The notes: generated by a model from the sequence alone, not told the origin. DNA of 64,000 bases from an uncultured Siphonobacter sp. (GCA_913775095.1 CAJYIW010000018.1:62001-126000); one strand, 5' to 3'. Numbered from the stretch's first letter, positions 35,665-45,715 are shown. Program-made: numbers and translations.

Positions 35665-36918
35665 ATGGCTCTAAGCACATCAGCCACCTCTGACCAGAAA
35701 GCGAAATTCACCGAGAATAAATACCTCGTTACGCTCGCCTTTGTTACCTCTCTTTTTATGCTCTGGGGGGTTGCCATTTCCATGGGCGACATTCTCAATC
35801 GACATTTTCAGAACGTTCTGAATGTTTCCAAGGCTGATTCCGGTCTGGTGCAGTTTTCCATTTTTGGAGCGTATGCCATCATGAGTATTCCGGCGGGTTT
35901 GTTCATGAAACGATTTGGCTATAAAAACGGCGTATTACTCGGCCTCATTCTTTACGCCTGCGGAGCTTTTCTGTTTATACCCGCTTCCAACGCGGAGTCG
36001 TTCAGCTTTTTCCGAATTGCTCTTTTCGTACTGGCCTGTGGACTGGCTACTTTAGAAACGGTCGCCCACCCTTTCATTGCCGGACTGGGTGACGAGCGTA
36101 CCAGCGATCAGCGAATCAATTTTGCTCAATCATTCAACGGGCTGGGCACCATCATTGGTCCACTCGTGGGCGGCTATCTGCTGTTTGGTAGCGGCGAAGC
36201 CGAAAGCAAGGATCTGGAATCGGTCAAGACGCTCTATCTCGCCATCGGAGCCATTATTCTTTCCATCGCCGTTCTTTTCTCTTTCGTGAAAGTACCCTCG
36301 TTTCAGGATGCTCACGCCGTTTCACCGGACGCCTACGCGGCCCATCCCGAAGAGTTTTCCAGTTCCAAAGGCTTATTTCAGCACCGTCATTTTGTGTGGG
36401 CCGTCGTTGCTCAGTTTTTCAATGCTGCCGCACAGGGCGGAACCTGGGCGTATTTCATCAACTACGGCCACGAAAAAATGGGCCTGCCCGACGATCAGGC
36501 GAGTTACTATTTCTCCTTCAGCATGGTATTAATGACGCTGGGGCGTTTCTTTGGCACCTTCCTGATGAAGTACATTGCTCCGAATAAATTACTGGCCGCT
36601 TTTGCTTTGGGTAATATCCTGATGTGTCTCATCATTGCTCAGAGCTTCGGCTGGGTGTCGTTCATTGCTTTATTAATGCTGAACTTCTTCTTCAGCATCA
36701 TGTTCCCGACGGTATTTAGCTTAGGGCTCAAGGATTTAGGTCGTCATACGCAACAGGCCTCTTCGTTTATTTCCATGGGCGTGGCCGGAGGTGCTATTTT
36801 TCCGTACCTGATGGGCATGATTGCCAACGAAGACGTAGCCAAAGCCTATTACCTGCCCATTATCTGTTACGCGGTTATTTTTATTTTCGGAGCCAAATTC
36901 TCCAAACCAACGGCTTAA
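35665..36918 (+). CDS. FucP-like MFS sugar transporter
   Basis: 417 aa with about 12 membrane segments. The start region KYLVTLAFVTSLFMLWGVAISMGDILNRHFQ and FGYKNGVLLGLILYACGAFLF match the FHS/FucP branch (fucose/glucose/galactose:H+ symporters). LGDERTSDQRINFAQSFNGLGTIIGPLVGGY is the conserved loop after helix 5. The ATG at 35665 is chosen over an upstream in-frame start that would add hydrophobic but unconserved residues. Substrate not known. Terminator follows. Confidence 0.88.
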   Translation: MALSTSATSDQKAKFTENKYLVTLAFVTSLFMLWGVAISMGDILNRHFQNVLNVSKADSGLVQFSIFGAYAIMSIPAGLFMKRFGYKNGVLLGLILYACGAFLFIPASNAESFSFFRIALFVLACGLATLETVAHPFIAGLGDERTSDQRINFAQSFNGLGTIIGPLVGGYLLFGSGEAESKDLESVKTLYLAIGAIILSIAVLFSFVKVPSFQDAHAVSPDAYAAHPEEFSSSKGLFQHRHFVWAVVAQFFNAAAQGGTWAYFINYGHEKMGLPDDQASYYFSFSMVLMTLGRFFGTFLMKYIAPNKLLAAFALGNILMCLIIAQSFGWVSFIALLMLNFFFSIMFPTVFSLGLKDLGRHTQQASSFISMGVAGGAIFPYLMGMIANEDVAKAYYLPIICYAVIFIFGAKFSKPTA

Positions 36919-36940
36919 CTTTCAGGAACCCTACGCTGGT

Positions 36941-36980
36941 AAAATGCCCCGGTTTCGTATAAACGACCGGGGCATTTTGT
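36941..36980 (+). terminator. terminator after the FucP-like gene
   Basis: AAAATGCCCCGG (36941-36952) pairs with CCGGGGCATTTT (36967-36978), 12 bp, 14-base loop. Confidence 0.85.
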
Positions 36981-37015
36981 TACCTTAAGGTTTTCTTTAT
37001 GACTACACCCTCCTC

Positions 37016-37651
37016 ATGTACAAAACCATCATTTTCGATTTTGACGGCACATTAGTAGACTCTAAATACATCTTCGTAGACGTCTATAACCAGATCGCCG
37101 GAAGATATGGTTACCTTCGGTTAGATTCTGAAAACATCCATGACTTACGAAAGCTTTCCATTCGCGAACGCCTCAAACGTATGCGGATTCCGCTTTATCA
37201 CGTTCCGTTGATTTCTTATCTTTTTCTCAGAAAGTACGGAAAAGCCCTGCCTCAGCTGGAATGTTTTGAGGGAATAAAAACGATGTTGGATGAGCTTAAC
37301 CGTCAGGGATTTACACTGGCCATTATCTCTTCCAATACGAAATCAAATATTCTGAATTTCCTGCAATCCAATCAGATCACTGCCATCCAGCACGTTTATA
37401 CTTCCCGAAATCTGTTTGGAAAACATAAGGTTATGAATCGCCTGATGAAAGAGTTCCGCATCACGCCTCAGGAAATTCTTTACGTAGGCGATGAATTACG
37501 GGATATTAATTCCTGCCGCACGGCTCAGGTTCCCATCGCCTGGGTAAGCTGGGGCTATGATCCGCAGGAGCTAATCCAGCAAAATCCACCGGATTATTAC
37601 ATCCATTCTCCTCAGGAATTACTAAGTCTGCTAACGAATTCTCCTTCGTAG
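37016..37651 (+). CDS. HAD-superfamily phosphatase (Gph-like)
   Basis: 211 aa, cytosolic. Motif I FDFDGTLVDS at residues 7-16, motif II IISSNTKSN, the lysine of motif III around FGKHKVMNRLM, and motif IV ILYVGDELRDINSCRTA. The cap (about 20-85) is helical, class C1. Resembles phosphoglycolate-phosphatase-type proteins; the physiological substrate is unknown. It stands between the sugar transporter and a two-component system with no clear operon. Confidence 0.88.
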   Translation: MYKTIIFDFDGTLVDSKYIFVDVYNQIAGRYGYLRLDSENIHDLRKLSIRERLKRMRIPLYHVPLISYLFLRKYGKALPQLECFEGIKTMLDELNRQGFTLAIISSNTKSNILNFLQSNQITAIQHVYTSRNLFGKHKVMNRLMKEFRITPQEILYVGDELRDINSCRTAQVPIAWVSWGYDPQELIQQNPPDYYIHSPQELLSLLTNSPS

Positions 37652-37721
37652 AAATGTCGGATTATAGCGTCTCCGCTGGAGGATGAAAATCATGGAAAGG
37701 TAATCTAAACCGCCTCTACCC

Positions 37722-37777
37722 AGACGCCATCAATGGACGTCTCCACCAGGGATTTGCCAAAAACATTGATGGCGTCT
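37722..37777. repeat. 14-bp inverted repeat upstream of the two-component system
   Basis: AGACGCCATCAATG (37722-37735) and CATTGATGGCGTCT (37764-37777) are exact reverse complements 28 bases apart, in the 204-base gap ahead of the response regulator gene. It could be an operator or a terminator for the HAD gene; there is no T run after it. Confidence 0.6.
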
Positions 37778-37855
37778 CTGCGTTTCAGTGCTCTCCCATT
37801 TCTTTCCCAATTTGGGTGTTTACCTTCGCGGGCGAACTCAGTAAATGGATGATTT

Positions 37856-38533
37856 ATGAAAATGTTAGTAGTGGAAGATGAACAGGGACTGGCGGAAAGC
37901 ATCACAGCTTATCTGAGTAAGGAAGGATACCGTTGCGAAATGGCTTCTACGTATCAGGAAGCCGACGAAAAACTGTACCTCTACGAATATGACTGCATCA
38001 TCGTGGACCTGACCTTGCCCGGAGGCGACGGTCTTCAATTAATCGAAACCCTGAAAAAGCGGTCGGCTTCGACGGGTATCATCATCATTTCGGCCCGTAA
38101 TGCTCTGGAGGATCGCATCAAGGGACTGGAAGTCGGTTCGGACGATTACCTGACCAAGCCTTTTCATTTGTCGGAATTAAATGCCCGGGTGAAGTCCCTG
38201 ATTCGCCGACGGAATTTTGGCGGACACAACGAGATTCAGTATCACGAAATTACGGTGCAGTCGCTTTCACGAAAAGTATTCGTCAAAGAACAGGAAACGC
38301 TGTTATCCCGCAAAGAATACGATTTACTACTGTATTTTCTTTCCAACATCGACGTAGCCCTAACGAAAGTTTCCATCGCTGAACACCTCTGGGGTGATCA
38401 CATGGACTCGGCTGATTCGCTGGACATGGTGTATTCCCACATCAAAAACCTGCGTCGTAAACTCATCGAAAAAGGCAGTCGCGATTACATTCGGTCCATT
38501 TACGGCATTGGCTACAAATTTGGTGGAGCATGA
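37856..38533 (+). CDS. OmpR-family response regulator
   Basis: 225 aa. Receiver domain with acidic pocket (VVEDE), phosphoacceptor Asp 51 in CIIVDLTLPGG and Lys in YLTKPF; then a winged-helix DNA-binding domain (about 125-225) with LLSRKEYDLLLYFLSN and the recognition region SLDMVYSHIKNLRRKL ending YIRSIYGIGYKF. It acts with the histidine kinase that overlaps its stop by 4 bases. Target unknown. Confidence 0.95.
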   Translation: MKMLVVEDEQGLAESITAYLSKEGYRCEMASTYQEADEKLYLYEYDCIIVDLTLPGGDGLQLIETLKKRSASTGIIIISARNALEDRIKGLEVGSDDYLTKPFHLSELNARVKSLIRRRNFGGHNEIQYHEITVQSLSRKVFVKEQETLLSRKEYDLLLYFLSNIDVALTKVSIAEHLWGDHMDSADSLDMVYSHIKNLRRKLIEKGSRDYIRSIYGIGYKFGGA

Positions 38534-39792
38534 GGTTACTGGAAAAAACCAATCGGATTTATCTGCTTTTCTCACTCAGCCTCTACGTCATAGCCGCTTT
38601 TGGCATGTATAGCATTATCAAATGGCTGATTTATGATGAAGTGGAAAGTCGGTTGCTGGTAGAAAAACGCGATTTCCTGGTGTACATCCATCATTACGAC
38701 TGGAAACAGGATTCGTATTTTGTGGAGAATAAAATTGAAGTAGAACCCGCCCGCGAGCCTTTAAACTTTAAAGAAACCTTTAAGGACACGCTTATTCAGG
38801 ATCGGTATTCGCAGAAAATGATCCCTTTCCGGCAACTGACTTTTTACGTACCCATTCAGCAGGCGGAACACCGGGTAGCGATTCGTAAATCCATGATCCA
38901 GTCACACCGACTCATTGAAGCCATTACCCTGACCATGGCTCTGATGCTGGGTTTATTATTGGCAGGTACGTATTGGTTCCAAAACCGGCTTTCGGGTCGC
39001 ATCTGGCAACCTTTTTACGATACGCTTTCGCGAATTAAAACCTTCGATTTAACGCAAAAGCAAAAGCTTCAACTGTCTCAGCCCGAAATCATTGAGTTCA
39101 GTGAATTGAACGAGGTCATTCAGAAGATGTCGGATAAAATTCTTCACGACTATCTGAACCTCAAAGAGTTTACCGAAAATGCGTCGCATGAGTTGCAAAC
39201 GCCCCTGGCTCTGATTAACGCAAAAGTCGAACAACTCATCCAGTCCGAACAATTGACTGAACATCAGACGCACTGGATTCAGACCATTTACGAAGCCTCC
39301 CTCCGCATGTCCCGGCTCAATCAGGGCTTGCTGTTACTGGCCAGGATCGAAAACCGGCAATTCATCAATGATCAGATCATCAACCTCAGTGAAGGACTAC
39401 GGGAAAAATTAGCCGACATGGAGGAAATGATGCAGTATAAAGAGATCCAACTCTCCCTGTCGATCGAATCGCCTTTCATGGTTTCCCTGCCCCCCATGCT
39501 GGCCGAAAGTCTGATTACCAATCTGGTTAGCAATGCCTTACGTCATAATGTAACGGGCGGTCAGATTCAATTGCATGCGTCGACGGATTGGCTCTGCCTC
39601 AGGAATACCGGACATCCGCTTCACAATCCGCCGGGAGAACTTTTTTCACGGTTCAAGAAAGAAGGCAGCTCTTCCGAATCCCTGGGGCTTGGACTAGCCA
39701 TCGTCAAAGAAATTTGCGATAACTATGGCTTACAGATTCAGTACACGGAAGTAAACGGTATGCATAGCTTTTGCCTGCGAAAAGGACACTAA
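38530..39792 (+). CDS. sensor histidine kinase
   Basis: 420 aa. N-terminal membrane segment (about 12-35), periplasmic sensor region (about 36-130), second membrane segment (about 140-160), short HAMP-like linker, then the dimerisation helix with phosphoacceptor His 220 in NASHELQTPLAL, and an ATPase domain with N box NLVSNALRHN and G box SESLGLGLAIVKEIC. Upstream regulator overlaps by 4 bases, so a cognate pair. The stimulus is not inferable. Confidence 0.94.
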   Translation: MRLLEKTNRIYLLFSLSLYVIAAFGMYSIIKWLIYDEVESRLLVEKRDFLVYIHHYDWKQDSYFVENKIEVEPAREPLNFKETFKDTLIQDRYSQKMIPFRQLTFYVPIQQAEHRVAIRKSMIQSHRLIEAITLTMALMLGLLLAGTYWFQNRLSGRIWQPFYDTLSRIKTFDLTQKQKLQLSQPEIIEFSELNEVIQKMSDKILHDYLNLKEFTENASHELQTPLALINAKVEQLIQSEQLTEHQTHWIQTIYEASLRMSRLNQGLLLLARIENRQFINDQIINLSEGLREKLADMEEMMQYKEIQLSLSIESPFMVSLPPMLAESLITNLVSNALRHNVTGGQIQLHASTDWLCLRNTGHPLHNPPGELFSRFKKEGSSSESLGLGLAIVKEICDNYGLQIQYTEVNGMHSFCLRKGH

Positions 39793-39824
39793 AAAACCAC
39801 CCGAAGTCATGACTTCGGGTGGTT
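39791..39824 (-). terminator. terminator for the OmpA/DUF937 gene
   Basis: AACCACCCGAAGTC (39795-39808) and GACTTCGGGTGGTT (39811-39824) form a perfect 14-bp stem; on the reverse strand six T follow. It probably also ends the kinase transcript from the other side. Confidence 0.85.
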
Positions 39825-39847
39825 GAAACCAGCAGTACATTGATTGA

Positions 39848-41095
39848 TTACTGACGGATTACCTTTACGGCTATGTAATTGCGATTAGGCTTCGTCGAAT
39901 CCGAAGAGAGGAAACTGCCCGCATCCAGTCGCATGATCTCTACTCCTGCATTCGTCAAAAAGGACTTGATGCTATTGGCCTGTTTGAAAACATTCTTCTT
40001 GTTCCCAAATTGCTTGGTCACTCCGGTGAACTTCAATTGCAGGTTAGGATTTTTTTTCATCACCTCCGCCAGGGCATTCAACGCGGGCAATGACTGAGCC
40101 GTCGGTTGATTTGTAACCGGATCGAAGGTGACTTCATCAAACGTAAAATAGGCTCCCGGTTGGGCCGCCGGGCTAGCCAGATGTTTGGAAAGCTTATCAG
40201 CCAGACCGCCCGCTGGCACTGCCGCAACTCCGTTACCCGCTACGGCCGTGTTAACGGCTGCCGTGGTATCCGGGTATAAAGCCGTAGAATCCGCGGGGAC
40301 CGCTACCTCTTCCAGATTAGTAGAATCCTGACCGGCCGTTGCCTTGATGGAATCACCGTACTGCTGCCAGGCGTAATAACCGCCCCCGACAACAGCCAGA
40401 ATACCCAGACCCGCCACTACGCTTTTCCAGGGAAAAGTAGAACTTTCCGTTAAATCGGCGTACGGATTGTCATGACCACGGGAACGGGGACGTTCCTGTA
40501 CTTCGATGGCTTCTTCTTCCATCGGCGTGACGTAGCCCAATCGCTCAAATTCTTCGATCGAAAGCGTAACAGCTACCCGGTTCAGTAATTCCGGATCGGC
40601 ATCTTTCACTAAGGAATCTTTCTGATTACGAAGCAACATCGCCAGTCCAACTGCATCCAGATTCTGATCTTTGGCCTGCTTGCCCAGGGTTTCGAGCCCC
40701 AGGTAAGACAGGATGCCCAGAACATTGGTAGCCGAAGAATTTCGGATTTTTGCATGATTGGTAATCATGGCGATCACTACGCTGCGTTTATCCGGCAATA
40801 AATGGCTGAAGAGGTTACTGCCCTTCTGAGCGATTTGCGAAAGCTGTTCACGATCTTTAACCAGCTGGGAAATCTGGGCCAGTTTATCGCCGAACAGATT
40901 CTCACGTTCGATCGCTTTATATAATGCTTTTGCCCCACTTTCGCTGGACGATCTTTTGAGCAAACCTGCTACCACGGACAAAGCGGCCACGTCGGCAGCC
41001 TGCTTTACTTTCCCCACGTCTTCGTTTACAAAAGAAGAAATAGCCTCTACCAGATCGGCAGAGAGGTAGTCTTTTAAATACGAAAAAATATTCAT
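39848..41095 (-). CDS. DUF937 protein with OmpA-like C-terminus
   Basis: 415 aa. Residues 1-200 match DUF937 (helical repeats, SGAKALYKAI, GSNLFSHLLPDKRSVVIAMI, NVLGILSYLGLETLG). A membrane segment (about 228-246, VVAGLGILAVVGGGYYAW) and a Ser/Thr/Ala/Val-rich linker lead to a C-terminal domain (about 310-415) with YFTFDEVTFDPVT and LKFTGVTKQFGNKKNVFKQANSIK, a divergent OmpA/peptidoglycan-associated fold. Suggests an inner-membrane protein tethering to the wall. It follows a co-directional NTF2-like gene by 30 bases. Confidence 0.82.
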   Translation of the reverse strand: MNIFSYLKDYLSADLVEAISSFVNEDVGKVKQAADVAALSVVAGLLKRSSSESGAKALYKAIERENLFGDKLAQISQLVKDREQLSQIAQKGSNLFSHLLPDKRSVVIAMITNHAKIRNSSATNVLGILSYLGLETLGKQAKDQNLDAVGLAMLLRNQKDSLVKDADPELLNRVAVTLSIEEFERLGYVTPMEEEAIEVQERPRSRGHDNPYADLTESSTFPWKSVVAGLGILAVVGGGYYAWQQYGDSIKATAGQDSTNLEEVAVPADSTALYPDTTAAVNTAVAGNGVAAVPAGGLADKLSKHLASPAAQPGAYFTFDEVTFDPVTNQPTAQSLPALNALAEVMKKNPNLQLKFTGVTKQFGNKKNVFKQANSIKSFLTNAGVEIMRLDAGSFLSSDSTKPNRNYIAVKVIRQ

Positions 41096-41125
41096 TAGTT
41101 AGTGCTTAGGAGGTTAGGTTCTCAA

Positions 41126-41626
41126 TCACCAACCGTCATCCGACTTTGGCTTGGGCTTCGCAACGGCTTTTTTCTGCGTTACAGCGGCTTTTCCTCCTCC
41201 AACTGAGGTAATGGGTTGATCTTTATCAGCCCGAGTGAATACTCTACTTACGATTTTCCAATCGTTTCCGATTTTCATCAACGATAAAAAGTCAACAAAT
41301 TTAAATGCATCCAGTTGCATTTCGAGCACTGCGGAACCCGCTGTACCGAGGTAACTGTAGGATACAATGCGGCCCGTCCAGTTGGCTCCACCCTTGGGAG
41401 TACGGCCGATAAACTCCTTTACGGGGGTGCTGGTGACCCGGCCATTGGCCAGACTTCTGAGGTTAGCCGTCGGGTAAAAAGCCCGGTTCAAACTTGCGGT
41501 ATCTCCCGTGGCTCCGCCGTCAATATAGTTTTGAAGAGTTTCTTTAATAGCAGCGTCTTCGCTTTGAGCCTGTGCCGCTGTAAAGCTGGCCACTACGAGC
41601 GAGAGAATAGGTAATACCTTTTTCAT
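41126..41626 (-). CDS. NTF2-like secreted protein
   Basis: 166 aa. Signal peptide MKKVLPILSLVVASFTAAQA. The mature part is a cone-shaped NTF2-like/lumazine-binding-like fold: IKETLQNYIDGGATGDTASLNRAFYPTANLR and LMKIGNDWKIVSRVF. C-terminal tail is Lys/Ala/Pro-rich (KKAVAKPKPKSDDGW). Function is unknown; probably co-transcribed with the DUF937 gene. Confidence 0.85.
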   Translation of the reverse strand: MKKVLPILSLVVASFTAAQAQSEDAAIKETLQNYIDGGATGDTASLNRAFYPTANLRSLANGRVTSTPVKEFIGRTPKGGANWTGRIVSYSYLGTAGSAVLEMQLDAFKFVDFLSLMKIGNDWKIVSRVFTRADKDQPITSVGGGKAAVTQKKAVAKPKPKSDDGW

Positions 41627-41698
41627 GTTTCTGTTGCTTGGAGTAAGCTGGAATGAATGACAAAAAAATATCTTTTTTAGCGGAGTAAAAAGCTTTCC

Positions 41699-42712
41699 CT
41701 ACACACTTTTCCCTTTTTCCTGAACATTTATCAAACGACAAACGATTCGCCGGGTACTTTCGTCTAAGGTACGAAACTGAAACGAAAGCGTTTTCTCCAG
41801 TTTCGTGGCCGGGTAGGTAAAGTGTTGTTGAGAGCTCTGTGCCGTTTCGCGGGTGACCAGAGGCGGCTTACCCGTAAACACGGCTTTCAATGCCTCCCAA
41901 CGCCAGGCTATTTCTGCAATCAATGGGGTAACGCGGTAAGAAGGAGCTTTCTTGCCCATGTGCCTGGCAATTAACTCAAAAAACTCACGATACGTCGTTC
42001 TTCCCGCGTTCAGAATGAATCGTTCGTTTTTAATATCACTGTACACCAGCCGATAAACGGCTTCGGCTACGTCTTCTACATCGACGTAATTAAACGTACC
42101 TTCCGTGTAAAACGACTTTTCATTATACACGTATTTGAAAAGTGCCGTGCTGCTTTTATCCCAGTCGCCTTCGCCGATAACGACGGAGGGGTTCACGATC
42201 ACACTGTTCAGGCCTTCCGACACGCCCCGCCATACTTCAAGTTCCGCCTGATATTTAGAAATGGCGTAATGGGAATTCAGGGGTGACTCTTCCCATTTCT
42301 GGTTTTCATCTACCACGGTAGGGTGTTGCGGATCCTTACTCTGCTGGGAAGGTCTGCCCAGAGCCGCGACAGAACTGATGTAGGCCAGCTTCTGAATTCC
42401 CTCACTGAGACAGACATTGACCACATTGGCCGTACCTTCTACATTAATTTTATACAACTTTTCCCGTTCCTTCGGAGAAAAAGACACTACCGCAGCCGCG
42501 TGTACGACGTAGGTACAGCCCCGAATGGCCGATTCGAGAAAGGGCACATCCAGCACATCTCCCTCCACCCATTCGATACGATCTTCAATATCCCTGATCA
42601 GGCGGAGGTCACTATTGGCCCGGCGAACGGCCCGAACCGGCACGCCCTCTGAAAGAAATTCCCTCGCTATAAAACTACCAATCAGGCCATTAGCCCCGGT
42701 GAGAAAAACCAT
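41699..42712 (-). CDS. NAD-dependent epimerase/dehydratase (extended SDR)
   Basis: 337 aa. Rossmann loop GANGLIGSFIAREFL at the N-terminus, active site with YAISKYQAELEVW (YxxxK), and the preceding Ser in YISSVAALG. GDVLDVPFLESAIRGCTYVVHAAAVVSF and NAGRTTYREFFELIARHMG resemble dihydroflavonol-reductase/3-beta-HSD type SDRs. Substrate is not known. Divergent from metG. Confidence 0.88.
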   Translation of the reverse strand: MVFLTGANGLIGSFIAREFLSEGVPVRAVRRANSDLRLIRDIEDRIEWVEGDVLDVPFLESAIRGCTYVVHAAAVVSFSPKEREKLYKINVEGTANVVNVCLSEGIQKLAYISSVAALGRPSQQSKDPQHPTVVDENQKWEESPLNSHYAISKYQAELEVWRGVSEGLNSVIVNPSVVIGEGDWDKSSTALFKYVYNEKSFYTEGTFNYVDVEDVAEAVYRLVYSDIKNERFILNAGRTTYREFFELIARHMGKKAPSYRVTPLIAEIAWRWEALKAVFTGKPPLVTRETAQSSQQHFTYPATKLEKTLSFQFRTLDESTRRIVCRLINVQEKGKSV

Positions 42713-42906
42713 CCCTTTACGCTTAATTGCTATTGAATTCGGAAAGATAAAAGCTCTCGGGTCAATCCAGCTCTTTTCTCTTCCGGATTATTTAGTGCTG
42801 ACCTTCCGGGTTTCGTTTTCCGTTTCACATTACCCCTTCAAAAGTAAGGATTTTTTGACGGATCGAACGTTCCTTCATTCTCTTCCCTCCGTCCTCTAAA
42901 AATGCT

Positions 42907-42914
42907 TACTTTTG
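42907..42914 (+). promoter_or_regulatory. -7 box of metG
   Basis: TACTTTTG, extended to TACTTTTGCGG exactly as upstream of rpsF. Transcription should begin near 42920, leaving about 17 bases of leader. Confidence 0.55.
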
Positions 42915-42936
42915 CGGTTCCAATTACCGAATTTTC

Positions 42937-44979
42937 ATGTCTGAGAAGAATTTCAACCGAACTACCGTCACCGCAGCCCTCATTTATGCCAACGGTCCGA
43001 TTCACATCGGTCACCTGGCAGGATGTTACGTTCCGGCCGACGTATATGTGCGTTACCTCCGGGCGAAAGGAGAAGACGTCGCTTTTATTTCCGGAACCGA
43101 TGAACACGGCGTTCCCATTACCATTCGTGCCCAGAAAGAAGGCATCACGCCGCAGGAAGTCGTTGATAAGTATTACACCCAGATCAACCAGTCTTTTGCT
43201 GATTTCGGGATTAAATTCGACATCTACTCGCGGACGTCCAAGCCCGTTCACCACGAAATGTCTCAGGAGATTTTCCTTCAGTTATACAACCAGGGAAAAT
43301 TTGTGGAAGAAGTAACCGAACAGTATTACGACGAAAAAGCGGGTCAGTTTCTGGCGGATCGTTACATCGTGGGAACCTGTCCGGTGTGTGGCAACGAAAA
43401 TGCGTACGGCGATCAGTGCGAGCGTTGCGGAAGCACGCTGAGCCCGCGTGAGCTGATCAGTCCCCGCTCGATGCTGTCGGGAGGAACGCCGATTCTGAAG
43501 GAAACCAAAAACTGGAACCTGCCGCTCGATGCGATGCAGCCCGAACTGGAGCAGTACGTCGCCAGCCATCCCGAATGGAAAACGAACGTAGCCGGTCAGG
43601 TTCGTTCCTGGCTGAACGAAGGACTGAAACCACGGGCCATGACCCGCGACCTCGACTGGGGCATCAAGGTGCCCCTACCCAATGCCGAAGGTAAGGTCAT
43701 GTACGTGTGGTTTGACGCACCGATTGGTTACATTACGTTTACGAAAGAACTGAAAGGCGACGACTGGGAAAAATGGTGGAAAGCCGAAGATACCCGTCTG
43801 GTTCACTTCATTGGTAAGGATAACATCGTTTTCCACTGCCTGATTTTCCCGGCTATGCTGATGGCCGATGGTCGATTTATTGGCGGGGCGGATAATGTTC
43901 CGGCCAATGAATTCATGAATCTGGAAGGCGATAAAATTTCAACGTCCCGTAACTGGGCCGTCTGGTTACACGAGTACCTGGAAGACATGCCCGGCAAACA
44001 GGACGTGCTTCGGTATACGCTGATTGCCAATGCCCCCGAAACCAAGGATTCCGAGTTTACCTGGAAAGATTACCAGACCCGTAACAACTCGGAGCTGGTG
44101 GGTATTCTGGGTAATTTTGTCAATCGGGCGGTGGTGTTAACTGAGAAGAATTTCGGGCCGGCCGTTCCGGCTCGCGGAGAATTGACGGATGCCGATCAGA
44201 AGATGCTGGATGAGTTAGCCCAGTATCCCGCCAAAATTGCCGAGTCGCTTGATACCTTCCGTTTCCGGGAAGGCCTGAGTTTATTCATGGAAGTCGCTCG
44301 CCTGGGGAATCAGTATCTGGCTTCTACCGAACCCTGGAAGGTGCTGAAGGAAAACCCGGAACGGGCCGCTACCATCCTGAATCTGAGCTTACAAATTACT
44401 GCTACGCTGTCTATTCTGGCGGAACCTTTCCTGCCTTTCACGGCGGCGAAACTGCGTGACATGCTGAGCCTGACCGATGCCAGCTGGAATACAGCCGGAT
44501 TACCTTCTTTATTACCCGAAGGTCATCCCATTCAGAATCAGGGCTTATTATTTGAAAAAATCGAAGATGCCGTAATCGATGCTCAGGTGCAGAAATTACT
44601 GGATACGAAAAAGATGAACGAACTGGCCTCTAAGACACCAGCTCCTCAGAAAGAAGCCATTACCTACGATGATTTCAGTAAACTGGACATCCGTATTGCA
44701 ACGATTACCGCAGCGGAGGCGGTTCCGAAATCCAAGAAACTGCTGAAACTCACCCTCGACACGGGTATTGATACGCGAACGGTCGTGAGCGGCATTGCCG
44801 AACATTTTTCTCCTGAAGCAATCATTGGTCAGCAGGTTTCATTACTGGCCAACCTGGCTCCCCGGAAAATGATGGGAATCGAGTCGCAGGGAATGATCCT
44901 GATGGCCGAAGACCGCGACGGCAGGCTACAGTTCATTCGTCCCGGTGAAGCGATCTGGAACGGCGGTACGGTTTCCTGA
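42937..44979 (+). CDS. metG: methionyl-tRNA synthetase
   Basis: 680 aa, dimeric type. Class I HIGH signature as PIHIGHLAG; two zinc pairs in [18 protein letters not shown] (about 148-165); the KMSKS counterpart reads KISTS (about 334); the C-terminal Trbp111-like tRNA-binding domain (about 570-680) has [18 protein letters not shown] and [19 protein letters not shown]. Charges tRNA-Met. The start at 42937 gives [21 protein letters not shown] hairpin terminator follows. Confidence 0.97.
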   Translation: MSEKNFNRTTVTAALIYANGPIHIGHLAGCYVPADVYVRYLRAKGEDVAFISGTDEHGVPITIRAQKEGITPQEVVDKYYTQINQSFADFGIKFDIYSRTSKPVHHEMSQEIFLQLYNQGKFVEEVTEQYYDEKAGQFLADRYIVGTCPVCGNENAYGDQCERCGSTLSPRELISPRSMLSGGTPILKETKNWNLPLDAMQPELEQYVASHPEWKTNVAGQVRSWLNEGLKPRAMTRDLDWGIKVPLPNAEGKVMYVWFDAPIGYITFTKELKGDDWEKWWKAEDTRLVHFIGKDNIVFHCLIFPAMLMADGRFIGGADNVPANEFMNLEGDKISTSRNWAVWLHEYLEDMPGKQDVLRYTLIANAPETKDSEFTWKDYQTRNNSELVGILGNFVNRAVVLTEKNFGPAVPARGELTDADQKMLDELAQYPAKIAESLDTFRFREGLSLFMEVARLGNQYLASTEPWKVLKENPERAATILNLSLQITATLSILAEPFLPFTAAKLRDMLSLTDASWNTAGLPSLLPEGHPIQNQGLLFEKIEDAVIDAQVQKLLDTKKMNELASKTPAPQKEAITYDDFSKLDIRIATITAAEAVPKSKKLLKLTLDTGIDTRTVVSGIAEHFSPEAIIGQQVSLLANLAPRKMMGIESQGMILMAEDRDGRLQFIRPGEAIWNGGTVS

Positions 44980-45000
44980 TCATTCACTACGTTTGTCTGG

Positions 45001-45028
45001 AAAGGCTGGTGGAAACATCAGCCTTTTC
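45001..45028 (+). terminator. terminator after metG
   Basis: AAAGGCTG (45001-45008) pairs with CAGCCTTT (45019-45026) around a 10-base loop, then TT. Confidence 0.65.
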
Positions 45029-45036
45029 TGTGAGTT

Positions 45037-45090
45037 ATGCATGTACGGACATTCACTCATGCGATCATTCACTCCTTCCACATTCACCTC
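45037..45090. repeat. TCATTC word-repeat leader of the mog gene
   Basis: Two copies of CATTCACTC-like words within 35 bases (ATTCACTCATGCGATCATTC), the same vocabulary as upstream of deoC. Here only one side is present, so no hairpin forms. Confidence 0.35.
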
Positions 45091-45624
45091 ATGAACCGCG
45101 TAAAAATTGGAATCATTAACGTATCGGATCGGGCCAGTGCGGGTATTTATGAAGATATTCCGGGCAAAGCCATCGTTTCTACGCTCAACGAGTACCTGGT
45201 CAATCAGTGGGAGCCGGTTTATCGGGTTATTCCTGACGAGCAGGATCTCATTTCTCAAACGCTGATTGATCTGGCTGATCATGAAGGGTGCTGCCTGGTC
45301 GTCACTTCCGGCGGTACCGGCCCCGCTCCCCGGGATGTTACCCCTGAAGCTACGGAAGCTGTGTGTCAGAAAATGATGCCCGGTTTTGGAGAGCTGATGC
45401 GAAAAGTAAGTCTGGAATATGTACCGACTGCCATTCTTTCCCGGCAAACGGCGGGTATTCGTAGCAAGTGCCTGATTGTAAATCTGCCCGGCAAACCTTC
45501 GGCCATTCGCCAGTGCCTGGATGCGGTTTTTCCGGCCATTCCGTATTGCATTGACTTAATCGGCGGCCCTTACCTGGAAACGAACGAAGCAGTCATCAAG
45601 GCCTTTCGACCTAAGCAGAGTTAA
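45091..45624 (+). CDS. mog: molybdopterin adenylyltransferase (MoaB/Mog family)
   Basis: 177 aa from the ATG at 45091 (MNRVKIGIINVSDRASAG); an upstream in-frame ATG at 45037 would translate the TCATTC repeat and is rejected. Motifs: LVVTSGGTGPAPRDVTPEAT (the MPT-binding GGTG region), GFGELMR, ILSRQTAGIRSKCLIVNLPG. It activates molybdopterin by adenylation. Other molybdenum cofactor genes are not in the window. Confidence 0.92.
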   Translation: MNRVKIGIINVSDRASAGIYEDIPGKAIVSTLNEYLVNQWEPVYRVIPDEQDLISQTLIDLADHEGCCLVVTSGGTGPAPRDVTPEATEAVCQKMMPGFGELMRKVSLEYVPTAILSRQTAGIRSKCLIVNLPGKPSAIRQCLDAVFPAIPYCIDLIGGPYLETNEAVIKAFRPKQS

Positions 45625-45661
45625 CAGGCTGTTTTTCGTTATTATCAATCGTTCGCCTACC

Positions 45662-45700
45662 AAAAAAGCCCACTCGTTTAGTAACGGGTGGGCTTTTTTA
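45662..45700. terminator. bidirectional terminator
   Basis: AAAAAAGCCCACTCG pairs with CGGGTGGGCTTTTTT with one mismatch; A/T runs on both sides serve both strands. Confidence 0.85.
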
Positions 45701-45715
45701 ATGCCAATCTTCATT

